The notes under the pieces: generated by a model
Databases searched by the model: none
The model's input: the letters and a program-made list of their open reading frames with translations, nothing else
What the model was told of the DNA's origin: nothing
Assembly (NCBI GenBank): GCA_963832245.1
Contig: CAWHTG010000004.1
Location: forward strand, 682,001 to 746,000
Length of the DNA: 64,000 nt
Reading direction: 5' to 3'
Source of the DNA: JABDBE01 sp963832245
GTDB taxonomy: Bacteria > Acidobacteriota > Terriglobia > Terriglobales > Acidobacteriaceae
Shown: positions 43,263-52,337 of the stretch, one piece after another
Numbering within the stretch: the stretch's first letter is position 1
Layout: every line of letters begins with the position of its first letter
Position numbers and translations under genes: made by a program

Positions 43263-44525
43263 TTATCTTTTTTGGTAGGCCAATTGTCCGCTCACCAGCA
43301 CCGCCATGACGTGGCTGGTGTACTCGAACGGATCGCCATCGAACAGTACGACGTCCGCGTCCTTCCCAGGGGCGAGCGAACCGACGCGATCGTCGATGCC
43401 GAGAATCTTTGCGGCGTCAGCCGTTACCGTGCGGAGAGTTTCCTCCATGCTCAGTCCGTTTGCCGCAGCAATGCCGGCTTCGAACAGCACAATACGATTT
43501 TTCGGAACGTAGCTTTCGTAGCCGGTCATCAGCGCAATCGGAATTCCCGCTCGCTTGAGAATTGCTGGATTTTCGAAGGTCGCATTTGCGGTTTGCAACG
43601 ATTCAAACCGCTGCATGACCGGACCGAGTAAACACGGAACACCCGCACGACGAATCGCATCAGCGATGAGGTAACCTTCGGTCGCGGAAGTCAGCATATA
43701 GTGCAAGTGAAACTCGCCGCCGATCCGGATGGCCGTGTCGATATCGTCAGCCCGATATGCGTTGAAGATCGCCGGCAGTTTTCCGTCCACGACCGGGACC
43801 AAAGCCTCGAGTTTCATATCACGGGAGGGCTGCTTGGGAATGTCCGAGCCGTCTTTCTTCCATTTGTCCCATTTTTCTTCGTAAGCCTTCGCGTCCGCGA
43901 GCGCATGCCGGATAATTTCGGCGGTCTTCATGCGCGTGCTCGGCGCTTTTTCCTTCTTGCCATAGGTGGCTTTGGGAGTCTCGCCGAGATTAAAGACCAT
44001 GGCGGATTCCTGGCGTACGACTAGTTGTTCCACCGTCGCAGATCCCGAACCTGTTCCAGCGGTTTTGAAAATACCGGCGCGACCAGCGACGGGATTGCGC
44101 GGCCCGGGCGCCGATTGCACCGTAGTAACGCCATACTGATTCAAGACTTTCAGAAGCCGTTCGTTGGGATTGAAGCTGTCCAGGGTGCGCACATCGGCGG
44201 TATTGGGGTCGGTAGCCTCATCCTGATCCTGATCCGCGGGAACGTTGTAGGCTCCGGAAATACCCGCGGTGGTGTCGGCGTCAATCAAGCCTGGGGTGAC
44301 GAATGCGGCTTTCAATAGTGCGTATCCGTCGGGCGATTGTTGGTTCGGGCCGGGACGTACAGCTTCGACCTTTCCGTCTCTGATCAACACCAGTCCTGGT
44401 CCACCTTGCGTTCCTTCCGCCATGCTGTAGAGATGGTCAGCAAGCACAGCGACATTCTGCGCCAGTCCTGTGCTTGCCGAAGCCAAGCCGATCAGCAGAG
44501 TGAGCCCGCGAAGCGCGCGCATCAT
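43263..44525 (-). CDS. Secreted amidohydrolase-like protein lacking the HxH motif
   Basis: 420 residues with a signal peptide (LRGLTLLIGLASASTGLA). The barrel core follows the amidohydrolase pattern (FVTPGLIDADTTAGI, TTVQSAPGPRNPV, VGSLAPGKDADVVLFDGDPF). The usual metal-binding HxH after GLID is replaced by DADT, so catalysis is doubtful. Its ATG overlaps the stop of the upstream amidohydrolase, forming a pair. Confidence 0.82.
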   Translation of the reverse strand: MMRALRGLTLLIGLASASTGLAQNVAVLADHLYSMAEGTQGGPGLVLIRDGKVEAVRPGPNQQSPDGYALLKAAFVTPGLIDADTTAGISGAYNVPADQDQDEATDPNTADVRTLDSFNPNERLLKVLNQYGVTTVQSAPGPRNPVAGRAGIFKTAGTGSGSATVEQLVVRQESAMVFNLGETPKATYGKKEKAPSTRMKTAEIIRHALADAKAYEEKWDKWKKDGSDIPKQPSRDMKLEALVPVVDGKLPAIFNAYRADDIDTAIRIGGEFHLHYMLTSATEGYLIADAIRRAGVPCLLGPVMQRFESLQTANATFENPAILKRAGIPIALMTGYESYVPKNRIVLFEAGIAAANGLSMEETLRTVTADAAKILGIDDRVGSLAPGKDADVVLFDGDPFEYTSHVMAVLVSGQLAYQKR

Positions 44526-45874
44526 TCTTCTCCTCGTGGGGGAACCCGAAAGCGATCGACAATGCCGAACCCGCCGGTCGCATAGCGCAGGTCTTGCGGA
44601 TTGCTGCGATCGAAAATTTTCTGCCCCTCGATCCAGGTCTCGAGCACATGCGTGTAAACGCTGAAGGGTGGCCCACCCAAGACAACGAAGTCAGCATCTT
44701 TGCCCATGTCAAGCGTCCCAATGCGGTCTCCCAAGTCGAGCATTTCCGCGGGATAAATCGTGAGCCCCTTCAACGCCGCTTCCTCGCTCATTCCCCCGCG
44801 CACAGCCAGCGCAGCTTGGCGAAGGATGAGCCGCGAACTCGTGATGGGATCGTCAGTGTTGAGTGCGACTTTGACCCCGGCCTTGTCGAGCGTGCCTGGA
44901 CATCCGAGATCAAGGTTAATCGTTTCAAATTTCCCTCCCAGGGAATCCACGATCGTGAAGCTCACGGGGATGTGCCGTTTTGCAAGCTCGTCCACGACCA
45001 GGCAGGATTCGGTTCCATGGTGAACCACCAGACGGTAATGGAATTCCTCGGACAAGCGAATCGCGGTCATAATGTCATCGGCGCGGTGGGTGTGGTTGTG
45101 AACCACGCGCTTGCCTGCGAGAACTTCGACCACGGGTTCGAGATCGAGATCACGGTCCGGCTGTTTGGCGCTCTTGTCGCCGGACGCGACCGCTTTGTTG
45201 TAGCCATCCCACTTTGCTTTGTACTGCATGGCCTTTTCGTAAATTCCGCGGGCCAGGGCCGCCTCTTCCATGCGGGTCATGGGAGCCTTATCCTTCGCGC
45301 CGTAGTGTTTTGGATTTTCGCCGTTCGCCATTTTCATCCCGCCGATAGTCCCCGGAATCAGCATTTGCTCAATCGTGTTCCCGCGCAGCTTGACATATGC
45401 CGTCTGCCCACCCATCACGTTTCCACTGCCCGGCATAATATTCGCCGTAGTAATGCCACCGGCAGTGGCCATGCGGATATTGGGGTCGGCGGGATCGATA
45501 GCATCGAGAGCTCGCAAGCCGGATTCGATGGGGCCGGTCGACTCGTTGGCGTCGCCCGAGTCCTCAGCCAGCGGATTCGCGATGATGCCGATGTGAGAGT
45601 GCGAGTCCACAATGCCGGGCATGACCACCTTGCCGATAGCGTCCTCGATTGTGGCGCCACGAGGAATCTTGACTTTGCCTTCCTCGCCCACAGCTACAAT
45701 TTTCCCATTGGCGGCGACGAGCACTCCGTGCTCGATCGGTGGTCCGCTAATGGGATACACCTTTGCCCCACGAATCACCACTGTGGCCTGACCAGCTGCA
45801 AGCTGAACGCCGAACACGACGCCCGCGCATAGGCAGAAGATCGATCTGCGGCGATCCACCGTTCCAAATCGCAT
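44522..45874 (-). CDS. Secreted amidohydrolase (imidazolonepropionase/prolidase-like)
   Basis: 450 residues. A signal peptide is followed by PGIVDSHSHIGI with an intact HxH, HNHTHRADDI, VVHHGTES and NTDDP, the metal and catalytic positions of the amidohydrolase superfamily. GGGAGGTGGC lies before ATG 45874. It is co-translated with the second, HxH-less paralogue. Such pairs in Acidobacteriota are presumed peptide or cyclic-amide hydrolases; substrate unknown. Confidence 0.87.
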   Translation of the reverse strand: MRFGTVDRRRSIFCLCAGVVFGVQLAAGQATVVIRGAKVYPISGPPIEHGVLVAANGKIVAVGEEGKVKIPRGATIEDAIGKVVMPGIVDSHSHIGIIANPLAEDSGDANESTGPIESGLRALDAIDPADPNIRMATAGGITTANIMPGSGNVMGGQTAYVKLRGNTIEQMLIPGTIGGMKMANGENPKHYGAKDKAPMTRMEEAALARGIYEKAMQYKAKWDGYNKAVASGDKSAKQPDRDLDLEPVVEVLAGKRVVHNHTHRADDIMTAIRLSEEFHYRLVVHHGTESCLVVDELAKRHIPVSFTIVDSLGGKFETINLDLGCPGTLDKAGVKVALNTDDPITSSRLILRQAALAVRGGMSEEAALKGLTIYPAEMLDLGDRIGTLDMGKDADFVVLGGPPFSVYTHVLETWIEGQKIFDRSNPQDLRYATGGFGIVDRFRVPPRGEE

Positions 45875-46058
45875 GCCACCTCCCGAAATGTTGAAGCATG
45901 ACACTATACCACCGGCTTCTGAGCAATATGCATGTTGGTGAGCCTGCCTTAGCCTCAGGTCGTGGATATTTTCAGGAACTGCGCAGCCATATTCCAGCAC
46001 GGGCGCAGTCGGAAGTTGCGCTCCGGAATATGAACAGCCTCCAGAAGAAGCGGATTCG

Positions 46059-46096
46059 CAAAAAAAGAAGGAGGGCAGATGGCCGCCCTCCTTTTT
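46059..46096 (-). terminator. Intrinsic terminator downstream of the BNR-repeat gene
   Basis: AAGGAGGGC (46068-46076) and GCCCTCCTT (46085-46093) form a 9-bp stem with an 8-nt loop; on the minus strand it is followed by a T-rich run (46059-46067). The plus strand has five T after the stem, so it may act in both directions. Confidence 0.75.
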
Positions 46097-46118
46097 CAAG
46101 GTCTGTACTGCGATTAAG

Positions 46119-47720
46119 TTATGGCTCGGGGACCTTGGCGAAGTCCACGCTCTGCACGGGTATGCCGCCAATCTTATGCCGGCCATCGGTCCAGGTGATA
46201 TAGGCAGTCCCGGTACCGGACGAATCAGCCGCGCTTAGACCGGTATTGTAGTCGTAATCTCCCGCATAGCATGGCTGAACGCCGGGATCGTCCTGTGATG
46301 GCTGGGTGATGATGGCAGTGCTGATGGTGATGTCAGCGCCCCAGCTAGAGCCGTTGGTCTTGGACTGACGGCCCACGCGCTCGTAATTACATCCTGCATC
46401 TCCGACGTTATTGCAGGCGCTCGTTGCTTTGCGACGGTCATACCAAGACGCGGTGACGGTGCCATCGCCCGTAGCGGACAGCGAAGGCATCCACTGCTCT
46501 TTGAATGTGCCGTCTGGATCGGTGTTGAGTTTGATCGCCTTCGACCAGGTCTTGCCGTTGTTGATGGAACGTTGATAGAAGATATCGCCAGTATCGTTCC
46601 CTGTACCATGCCCGGCGTAGACATAGTGGACCACGCCGTCTGGGCCAACTGCCGGTTGCCCCCAGCCCATGTGCCGGATGATGGGATTGACCTTCCAGAA
46701 ATATCCAGTGCTGCAGGCCGAATCACCTGGCGGGTTGAATCGCGGACCCATAGTGACTTTAGTCCACGCGGCTCCGCCGTTGGTTGAGATAAACATGACG
46801 TTCTGGCGGGTAGCATTTCCGCCTCCGCCCTCGTCCATGCTGGCGAGGAACACGGTGCTGTCCTTGCCCCCAACAAGCGTGGAGCCTCGCGGCGAGCCCG
46901 TGATCTGCACGTCGCGCATGAAGGTACCGGTAGCGCTTACTACGACCGGGCCAGTCCATGTTGTGCCGTTGTCGGAGTAGACCACGTCCAGAGCTCCGTT
47001 GTTGTTGAAGTCGTTAAAAGAGATATACATGCGCCCATAGGTTGCGCTGGTCACGTTGTTGTCAGCCCACATCGACGGCCGGTCGTCGGCGCTGTTGTTG
47101 CTGGGGCAGGATCCAGTGGTCCAGGTCTTGCCATCGGTCGAGGTCCACAAACCGATGCCCTGACCGCCGCATCCGGTCGCCAAGTCGCCCGCGAAGAACT
47201 TGCCCAGCTTAGAGTTGAAAACGACCAGCGGATCGCCAAAGTTTTCGCCGTGTCCGTTCGCAAAAGGCGAAGGTTGAATTTCCGCGAAGGTCGCCCCGCC
47301 ATTGCTAGAGTAGGACGTACCCGAATAATTTGAAGCGGCGTCGTAGTTGGCGTTGTAGTTGACCACGATGGTCTGGCCTTTGTTCTTGGTGCTACCAGCC
47401 ACCATGCTTTCGCTTCCGCACACGTCGGAAGAGGAGTTGCAATCCGATCCGTTACTGACACGGATGTTGGGTGGTGCGACCGGTTTGGTGGCGACGCGAG
47501 TTGATGGCTGTCCCCCTCCTACGATTCCGCACTCAATCAGGATTCGACCCGCTCCCAAGTTATCTTCCATTATGAGGCGCGAGACATCGATTTTCGAGCA
47601 GTCGACCCCCAGCGAAGTCATTTGGGCGCTGGCCAGCGACGGCTGAAGAACACACGCCGCCAGTAACAGGACTGGAAGCGCAAAATAACAGAGGCTTCTA
47701 CTTCTGTCGTTCATCTTCAT
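46119..47720 (-). CDS. Secreted BNR-repeat (sialidase-like) protein
   Basis: 533 residues. A signal peptide (CYFALPVLLLAACVLQPSLASA) precedes several BNR/Asp-box-like turns: SSNGGATF, STDGKTW, SDNGTTW, STNGGAAW, SINNGKTW. The six-bladed propeller is therefore likely, but the arginine triad of true sialidases is not evident. ATG 47720 (MKMNDRS) follows GGGGAAAG. The gene overlaps the end of the upstream PPIase gene by 23 bp. Confidence 0.78.
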   Translation of the reverse strand: MKMNDRSRSLCYFALPVLLLAACVLQPSLASAQMTSLGVDCSKIDVSRLIMEDNLGAGRILIECGIVGGGQPSTRVATKPVAPPNIRVSNGSDCNSSSDVCGSESMVAGSTKNKGQTIVVNYNANYDAASNYSGTSYSSNGGATFAEIQPSPFANGHGENFGDPLVVFNSKLGKFFAGDLATGCGGQGIGLWTSTDGKTWTTGSCPSNNSADDRPSMWADNNVTSATYGRMYISFNDFNNNGALDVVYSDNGTTWTGPVVVSATGTFMRDVQITGSPRGSTLVGGKDSTVFLASMDEGGGGNATRQNVMFISTNGGAAWTKVTMGPRFNPPGDSACSTGYFWKVNPIIRHMGWGQPAVGPDGVVHYVYAGHGTGNDTGDIFYQRSINNGKTWSKAIKLNTDPDGTFKEQWMPSLSATGDGTVTASWYDRRKATSACNNVGDAGCNYERVGRQSKTNGSSWGADITISTAIITQPSQDDPGVQPCYAGDYDYNTGLSAADSSGTGTAYITWTDGRHKIGGIPVQSVDFAKVPEP

Positions 47721-48744
47721 TCTTGCTTTCCCCTTTTTTAGCTGATTTTTGAAGCTCCGACGGTGGGTTGGGAACACGCCGCTGCGCGCCCGGGACAGGA
47801 GCCACCGCAGTCCCAAAATACTGCTCATCCATCCAGATACCGGCCTTCTTTTTCAAATCGTCCAACATTGCTTGCAGCTTCTGCGCTTGCAGCTCGGTTT
47901 CGATATGCGACGACACCTGCCCAAGTTGCTGACGATCGCGCTTGACCAACTGAATGACAAGAAGGCGCGCCGGGGTATCTTCGACCTCGGCCCATCCGCC
48001 CTCCGTAAGTCCGAATGCCACCTTCTCCATTTGTGGCGACAGCTCTCCGCGCGGAAAGCTGAGCGGCTCGGGATCCAGCATGCCATCGCCGGACTTGCGG
48101 AGATCGTCTGCCAGTTTTTGTGCGCTGGTTCCCGCCGCGTACGCCTGACGAACCTGATCGGCGCGGGTTCTGACCGCCTGCGAAGTCAACACCGGCGCAT
48201 TCTTGGAGTTCTCTCGCTGCTTCCAAACGAACAGCCGCCGAATTTGCACTTCGTCGTAGTCAGAAAGGTGGGCGGCGTAATATTGGCTGACTTCTTCGAA
48301 GCTGGGCTTGGCCGCGCGCATCAGGCTGGCGAATTCAGCGTCGGACAATACCTGCATGCGGGCGACCGCTAACTCGCGGCTGACTTCGGGCGAGGAGTCC
48401 AAGTGGCTGGCTAAGGCCTGCTGAGAAAGCATGAGCACCGACGCGTAGTCATCGCCGAGCTTTCGACGATCCTTAGCGACCGGCGTTTTTTCCTCGCTGT
48501 CGCCTCCTTGGGGTTCGATATCTTTGACCCTGGACTCAAATTCCTCCTCAGTGACCTGCGCATCACCGACCTTAAGTACGACGTGGCTCGTTTCTGGAGC
48601 AGTCTTCGAGCTTCCCGATGAAGTGGAAGTGTTCGCGGTGGAAGGTATTTGCGCGTGGCTCACCGCAGCCACAAGGACCAGCAAGAAGTAAGGGGTTATT
48701 CGCGCTCTAATCAAGTTCACTAGATACCTTAGCCAACCGACCAA
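47698..48744 (-). CDS. SurA/parvulin-like periplasmic peptidylprolyl isomerase
   Basis: 348 residues with an N-terminal membrane/signal helix (ITPYFLLVLVAAVSHA). A SurA_N-like helical part (VTEEEFESRVKDI, MLSQQALASHLDSSPEVSRE) is followed by a parvulin-type segment (ISQ-like PRGELSPQMEKVAFGLTEGG). The C-terminus is Lys/Glu-rich. It would assist folding of envelope proteins. The downstream overlapping secreted BNR protein may be a client, by inference only. Confidence 0.78.
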   Translation of the reverse strand: MVGWLRYLVNLIRARITPYFLLVLVAAVSHAQIPSTANTSTSSGSSKTAPETSHVVLKVGDAQVTEEEFESRVKDIEPQGGDSEEKTPVAKDRRKLGDDYASVLMLSQQALASHLDSSPEVSRELAVARMQVLSDAEFASLMRAAKPSFEEVSQYYAAHLSDYDEVQIRRLFVWKQRENSKNAPVLTSQAVRTRADQVRQAYAAGTSAQKLADDLRKSGDGMLDPEPLSFPRGELSPQMEKVAFGLTEGGWAEVEDTPARLLVIQLVKRDRQQLGQVSSHIETELQAQKLQAMLDDLKKKAGIWMDEQYFGTAVAPVPGAQRRVPNPPSELQKSAKKGESKNEDERQK

Positions 48745-49028
48745 CCTTGCAGCTATTCTGAAGTGCCAATCACCACCGCGGAACGCCGAGGTTTAGGCCA
48801 GCAGGCTCAGCACTAATCGGACCCGAATGGAGTAAGAACGATGCCCGGTAGTAGAGCGTCCGAACTTTAGTCCACAAAGATGACAGCTGTCAACGTGAAA
48901 ACTTTTGCACAGCGGGGCCGAACATTCCCTTTGTGACGTCAGCAGTATTGGGTGCGCTGGCGATGAAGTTTTCGGCCAGACCACAGGTAAACGTGGCGCC
49001 GACCAGAGCTCAAGGGAGCCCGGATTCG
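48745..49028. other. Intergenic region without recognised gene
   Basis: 283 bp between the PPIase start and the rnhB stop. Only unsupported short frames. No clear hairpin with a T-tract. Confidence 0.35.
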
Positions 49029-49784
49029 CTAGACGACGGCTTCGTTCATCTCCTCCAGCAGCTCTTCCGGCTTTTCTTCCAGCATGAAGGCCAGAACCTC
49101 CTGAGGCACTGGGTTAGTCCATACGGGAGCGAAGGACTGCCGATGCAGGGGAGAAGGTCCGTGCTGACGCAGGGCAGCGAGGTGGTGAGGCGTGCTATAG
49201 CCCTTGTTCGATGCCAGTCCGTAGAGAGGAAAGACCGGATCCCATTCACGGACCATGCGATCGCGTTCGACCTTGGCCAGAATCGAGGCCGCGGCGATCG
49301 AAGCTGAGAGCGCGTCGCCGTGGATGATCGCGCGCTGCGGCAGTTCGCAGTCCAGGCGCAGAGCATCAATCAGCAAATGATCGGGCCTGGGTTGGAGACT
49401 GATTACCGCTTCTCTCATCGCGACTCGCGATGCCTGGTAGATGTTGATCTGATCGATGCGGGCGGCATCCACGGCGGCGATGGCCCAGGCGATCGCACGC
49501 TCGCGGATACGTTCGGCGAGTACCTCGCGCCGTTCCGAAAGTAACAGCTTGGAGTCGCGCAGCCCGCGAATGCGATAGGCGGGATCAAGGATGACGGCGG
49601 CGGCAACCACCGGTCCGAACAGAGAACCGCGGCCGACCTCGTCCACGCCTGCGATCAAGTGCGCCCCCGATTGCCACGCCATTTTTTCAAACTTCAGCGT
49701 GCAACGCAGACGCTTGAGCAGACGAAGCTTGGCGGCGGAAGGGGAGAGCGGTTTTTCGCGAGCGGGTTTGCGCTTGGCCGACAC
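49029..49784 (-). CDS. rnhB: Ribonuclease HII
   Basis: About 251 residues. IAGVDEVGRGSLFGPVVAAA has the first two catalytic acids, DHLLIDALRL the third, and GDALSASIAAASILAKVERD the fourth region. It removes RNA from RNA:DNA hybrids. No ATG precedes the core; GTG 49784 is the most plausible start, with TTG 49877 as an alternative. Usually downstream of rplS; here a rightward FUSC gene lies between. Confidence 0.9.
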   Translation of the reverse strand: MSAKRKPAREKPLSPSAAKLRLLKRLRCTLKFEKMAWQSGAHLIAGVDEVGRGSLFGPVVAAAVILDPAYRIRGLRDSKLLLSERREVLAERIRERAIAWAIAAVDAARIDQINIYQASRVAMREAVISLQPRPDHLLIDALRLDCELPQRAIIHGDALSASIAAASILAKVERDRMVREWDPVFPLYGLASNKGYSTPHHLAALRQHGPSPLHRQSFAPVWTNPVPQEVLAFMLEEKPEELLEEMNEAVV

Positions 49785-49952
49785 GGGCTTAGTCAGGAAG
49801 TCGAGATAAATGCATCTTCGCCGAGTGTGGCCTTGTGAAGCAAGGTGGAAAAGAGTTTTTCCTTGAAAGCTCCCCAAAAATTCATTGATTCGTACTTAAA
49901 CAAACTGATTTCGGAGAGTCAGCTAGAATGGCGACTCCGCTCAGGAGGGAAC

Positions 49953-50471
49953 ATGCCAGAGGCAAGCAGCCACACCCGGCGTCGACTCGACCGGCACGTA
50001 TTGGTGCATTCCGCTCGAACTGCGGTGGCCGCCATCGCCTCGCTGCTGGTCGCCCGGGCCCTCGGTCTTCCGGAGGCTTACTGGGCCGCCATCACGACAT
50101 TGATTATTATGCAGTCGACCCTCGGAGCGGCTTTGGCTGTGTCGGAGCAGCGTTTCGCCGGAACCGCAGTTGGAGCTCTCATGGGCGCGCTGCTGACGAT
50201 CTACTTCGAATCGAATACGATGGTCTTTGGCTTGGGTGTATTCGCGATTGGATTGATCTGCGCTGCGCTCCGGCTCGGCGAGGCCTACCGTATGGCCAGC
50301 GTCACGTTGGCGATTGTGATGCTGGTAGGGCACACGAAATCGGCTTGGATCGTAGCGGCTCACCGCTTCGTTGAAGTCTCGGTGGGAATCGCAGTGGGAT
50401 TAGCCCTGACTGCCGTGTGGCCGCATGAAGACGCGGCCACTAATCCCGCTCGTGCTATCTCGTCGAAATAG
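49953..50471 (+). CDS. FUSC-family membrane protein (half-size)
   Basis: 172 residues with five or six hydrophobic helices: TAVAAIASLLVARALGLPEAYWAAIT is the FUSC signature, followed by FAGTAVGALMGALLTIYF and VEVSVGIAVGLALTAVWP. It resembles aromatic-acid exporter/fusaric-acid-resistance proteins but lacks the cytosolic domain. AGGAGGGAAC precedes ATG 49953. It converges on rplS, 9 bp apart, and diverges from rnhB. Confidence 0.82.
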   Translation: MPEASSHTRRRLDRHVLVHSARTAVAAIASLLVARALGLPEAYWAAITTLIIMQSTLGAALAVSEQRFAGTAVGALMGALLTIYFESNTMVFGLGVFAIGLICAALRLGEAYRMASVTLAIVMLVGHTKSAWIVAAHRFVEVSVGIAVGLALTAVWPHEDAATNPARAISSK

Positions 50472-50480
50472 CTCGCGCAA

Positions 50481-50858
50481 TTACTTCGCGGTCGTAGCTG
50501 CAGTTGCGTGCTCGCGCTCGACATCCTTGAGGCGGGCGGCTTTGCCTCGCAACGCTCGAAGGTAGTACAGCTTGGCGCGCCGAACTTTTGAGGAGCGTAC
50601 CAACTCCACCTTATCGATCACGCGGGAATTCTCGGGGAAGATACGCTCGACCCCTTGACCGAAGCTGATCTTGCGCACGGTGAAGCTGGCCTGGGGGCCT
50701 CGCGAGCGCGAGATGACAACCCCTTCAAAGGCCTGCAGACGCTCTTTGTCACCTTCCTTGATTTTGACGTGTACACGGACGGAATCGCCGGGGGCAAATT
50801 CAGGAAGGTCGGTGCGCTTGGTCTTAGCCAGCAGTTTTTCGATGATGAGGTTCGACAT
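50481..50858 (-). CDS. rplS: 50S ribosomal protein L19
   Basis: 125 residues. FAPGDSVRVHVKIKEGDKER, FEGVVISRSRG, FTVRKISFGQGVERIFPENS and KLYYLRALRGKAARLKD match L19 throughout, with a short Ala/Thr tail. It lies 17 bp after trmD. Confidence 0.97.
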   Translation of the reverse strand: MSNLIIEKLLAKTKRTDLPEFAPGDSVRVHVKIKEGDKERLQAFEGVVISRSRGPQASFTVRKISFGQGVERIFPENSRVIDKVELVRSSKVRRAKLYYLRALRGKAARLKDVEREHATAATTAK

Positions 50859-50875
50859 AATCTTGTCCTCTGTTT

Positions 50876-51679
50876 CTACGAGTTCTTGCCCATAATCTGG
50901 GCTAGCAATTTCTTGTCTTCGTCGCTGAGCGCGGCCACGTCCATAAGGTCGGGCCGATTGCGCAGCGTTTTCTCGAGCGCGGTACGGCGGCGCCAGCGCC
51001 GGATTTCTTCATGATTGCCCGATGCCAGCACCTCCGGAACTCCCATTCCGCGAAAGTCTGCGGGACGCGTGTAGTGCGGGTAATCGAGCAATCCCCCCGA
51101 GCTGCACGTCGAACTCGGACCCTCCCCAGCGAGTGGCTGCGAGAAGGCGGTGAATGATTCCTGCTGCGTGGAGGCCTGGTTCCCTACTGCGCCTGGAATC
51201 AACCGGGTGATGCAGTCGACAATGACGGCTGCGCCCAGTTCGCCTCCGCTCAGAACATAGTCCCCGATAGACAACTCTCGGTCCGCTAAGTATTGGCCCA
51301 CGCGCTCGTCCACGCCTTCATAACGGCCACAGATCAGGACAATTCGTTTCAGCTTGGCGAGTTCATTGGCCGCGCTCTGATCAAATCGCTTGCCCTGCGC
51401 CGAGAGCAGGACCACGCTCTCGCGGGATTCGCTGCGCCCTTCGCGGGGCGCGACCTTCAGCTCTTCAATACATTCAAAGATCGGTTCCGGCTTCAGCACC
51501 ATGCCTTCGCCGCCGCCGAATGGGCGGTCATCCACGGTCTTGTGGCGATCATGCGCAAATGCCCGCAGATCGCGGACTTCGATTGTCGCCAGACCGGCTT
51601 CCTGTGCCCGGCGGATAATTCCGTGATCCAGCGGTCCGCGAAAAAAATCGGGAAAGATCGTTACAATGTCGATCTTCAT
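50876..51679 (-). CDS. trmD: tRNA (guanine37-N1)-methyltransferase
   Basis: 267 residues. MKIDIVTIFPDFFRGPLDHG, RDLRAFAHDRHKTVDDRPFGGGEGMV, ICGRYEGVDERV, SIGDYVLSGGE and YTRPADFRG define the trefoil-knot SPOUT enzyme. It methylates G37 of tRNAs, preventing frameshifts. About 40 residues in the C-terminal insert are Ser/Gln-rich. Confidence 0.97.
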   Translation of the reverse strand: MKIDIVTIFPDFFRGPLDHGIIRRAQEAGLATIEVRDLRAFAHDRHKTVDDRPFGGGEGMVLKPEPIFECIEELKVAPREGRSESRESVVLLSAQGKRFDQSAANELAKLKRIVLICGRYEGVDERVGQYLADRELSIGDYVLSGGELGAAVIVDCITRLIPGAVGNQASTQQESFTAFSQPLAGEGPSSTCSSGGLLDYPHYTRPADFRGMGVPEVLASGNHEEIRRWRRRTALEKTLRNRPDLMDVAALSDEDKKLLAQIMGKNS

Positions 51680-51701
51680 CGCGGAACCAGAACCACATCT
51701 T

Positions 51702-51728
51702 CACCACAGAGGCGCAGAGTCACAGAGA
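51702..51728. repeat. CCACAGAGG-type dispersed repeat overlapping the rimM stop
   Basis: CACCACAGAGGCGCAGAGTC then ACAGAGA is a low-complexity CAGAG repeat of a type seen scattered between genes in many bacteria. The rimM stop codon (51720-51722) and last codons fall in it. Confidence 0.5.
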
Positions 51729-52337
51729 TTTCTTATCCTTCTTCGCTGTTCCTCTGTGTCCTAGAGCCTGCTGTTCCTTTTCTTCGGCTGTTAGCGGTGC
51801 ATTCAGGTCGAGCATCCCTTCGGGCAGTTGCATGCGTATCTGCTTCTGCTCGAGGTCCACACTTTTCAGGTACGCCTCGGCGTAAGGAATCTCGCAGCGC
51901 TTGCTTCCCGCTTCGACAATCAACAGCGGGGCTTCACCGGTGCCAAACTGAACGTCTTCAACTTTGCCGATCTCGCGACCGGCGTCGACGACCACGCAGC
52001 CGATCAAATCGCTGACGTAATTCCATCCGGGCTCAAGCCGCGCCCGCTCACTGCGCGGAACCTGCAATTCGCAGCCAATCAAAGTTTCTGCATCAGATAT
52101 CGAATCAATGCCTGCAAACTTCAGAACCAGTTCGCCTTTATGAGGCCAGAGTTGTTCAACCTGCAACTCGCGCCGGCTGTCGTCGGGCGCAAGAGCAAAT
52201 AACCTCAGGCCCACCCTGAACCGGTCGGGAACATCGGTATGCAACTCGACTGCGACTTCGCCACGGCGTCCCTGCGTTTTCCGCACGCGGGCCAGGGTAA
52301 CGAACTCGCCGGCGATCCCAGATTCTTTTATTCCAAT
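51720..52337 (-). CDS. rimM: 16S rRNA maturation protein RimM
   Basis: About 205 residues. ARVRKTQGRRGEVAVELHTD is the conserved N-terminal RimM block, with WPHKGELVLKFAGIDSISDA, and the PRC-barrel half SDLIGCVVVDAGREIGKVED, PYAEAYLKSVDLEQKQI. No ATG, GTG or TTG occurs in frame between the start of the conserved part and far into khpA. ATT 52337 and ATC 52316 are the best candidates; coordinates use ATT. The C-terminus runs into a CAGAG repeat. Confidence 0.9.
   Translation of the reverse strand: MGIKESGIAGEFVTLARVRKTQGRRGEVAVELHTDVPDRFRVGLRLFALAPDDSRRELQVEQLWPHKGELVLKFAGIDSISDAETLIGCELQVPRSERARLEPGWNYVSDLIGCVVVDAGREIGKVEDVQFGTGEAPLLIVEAGSKRCEIPYAEAYLKSVDLEQKQIRMQLPEGMLDLNAPLTAEEKEQQALGHRGTAKKDKKSL

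Noticed and set aside
44594..45832. Long plus-strand frame (412 codons) antisense to the amidohydrolase
   Set aside because: Composition mirrors the real gene; His-rich and without domain, as expected from antisense of GC-rich codons.
48793..48984. Small minus-strand frame upstream of the PPIase gene
   Set aside because: No ribosome-binding site, no family, atypical composition.
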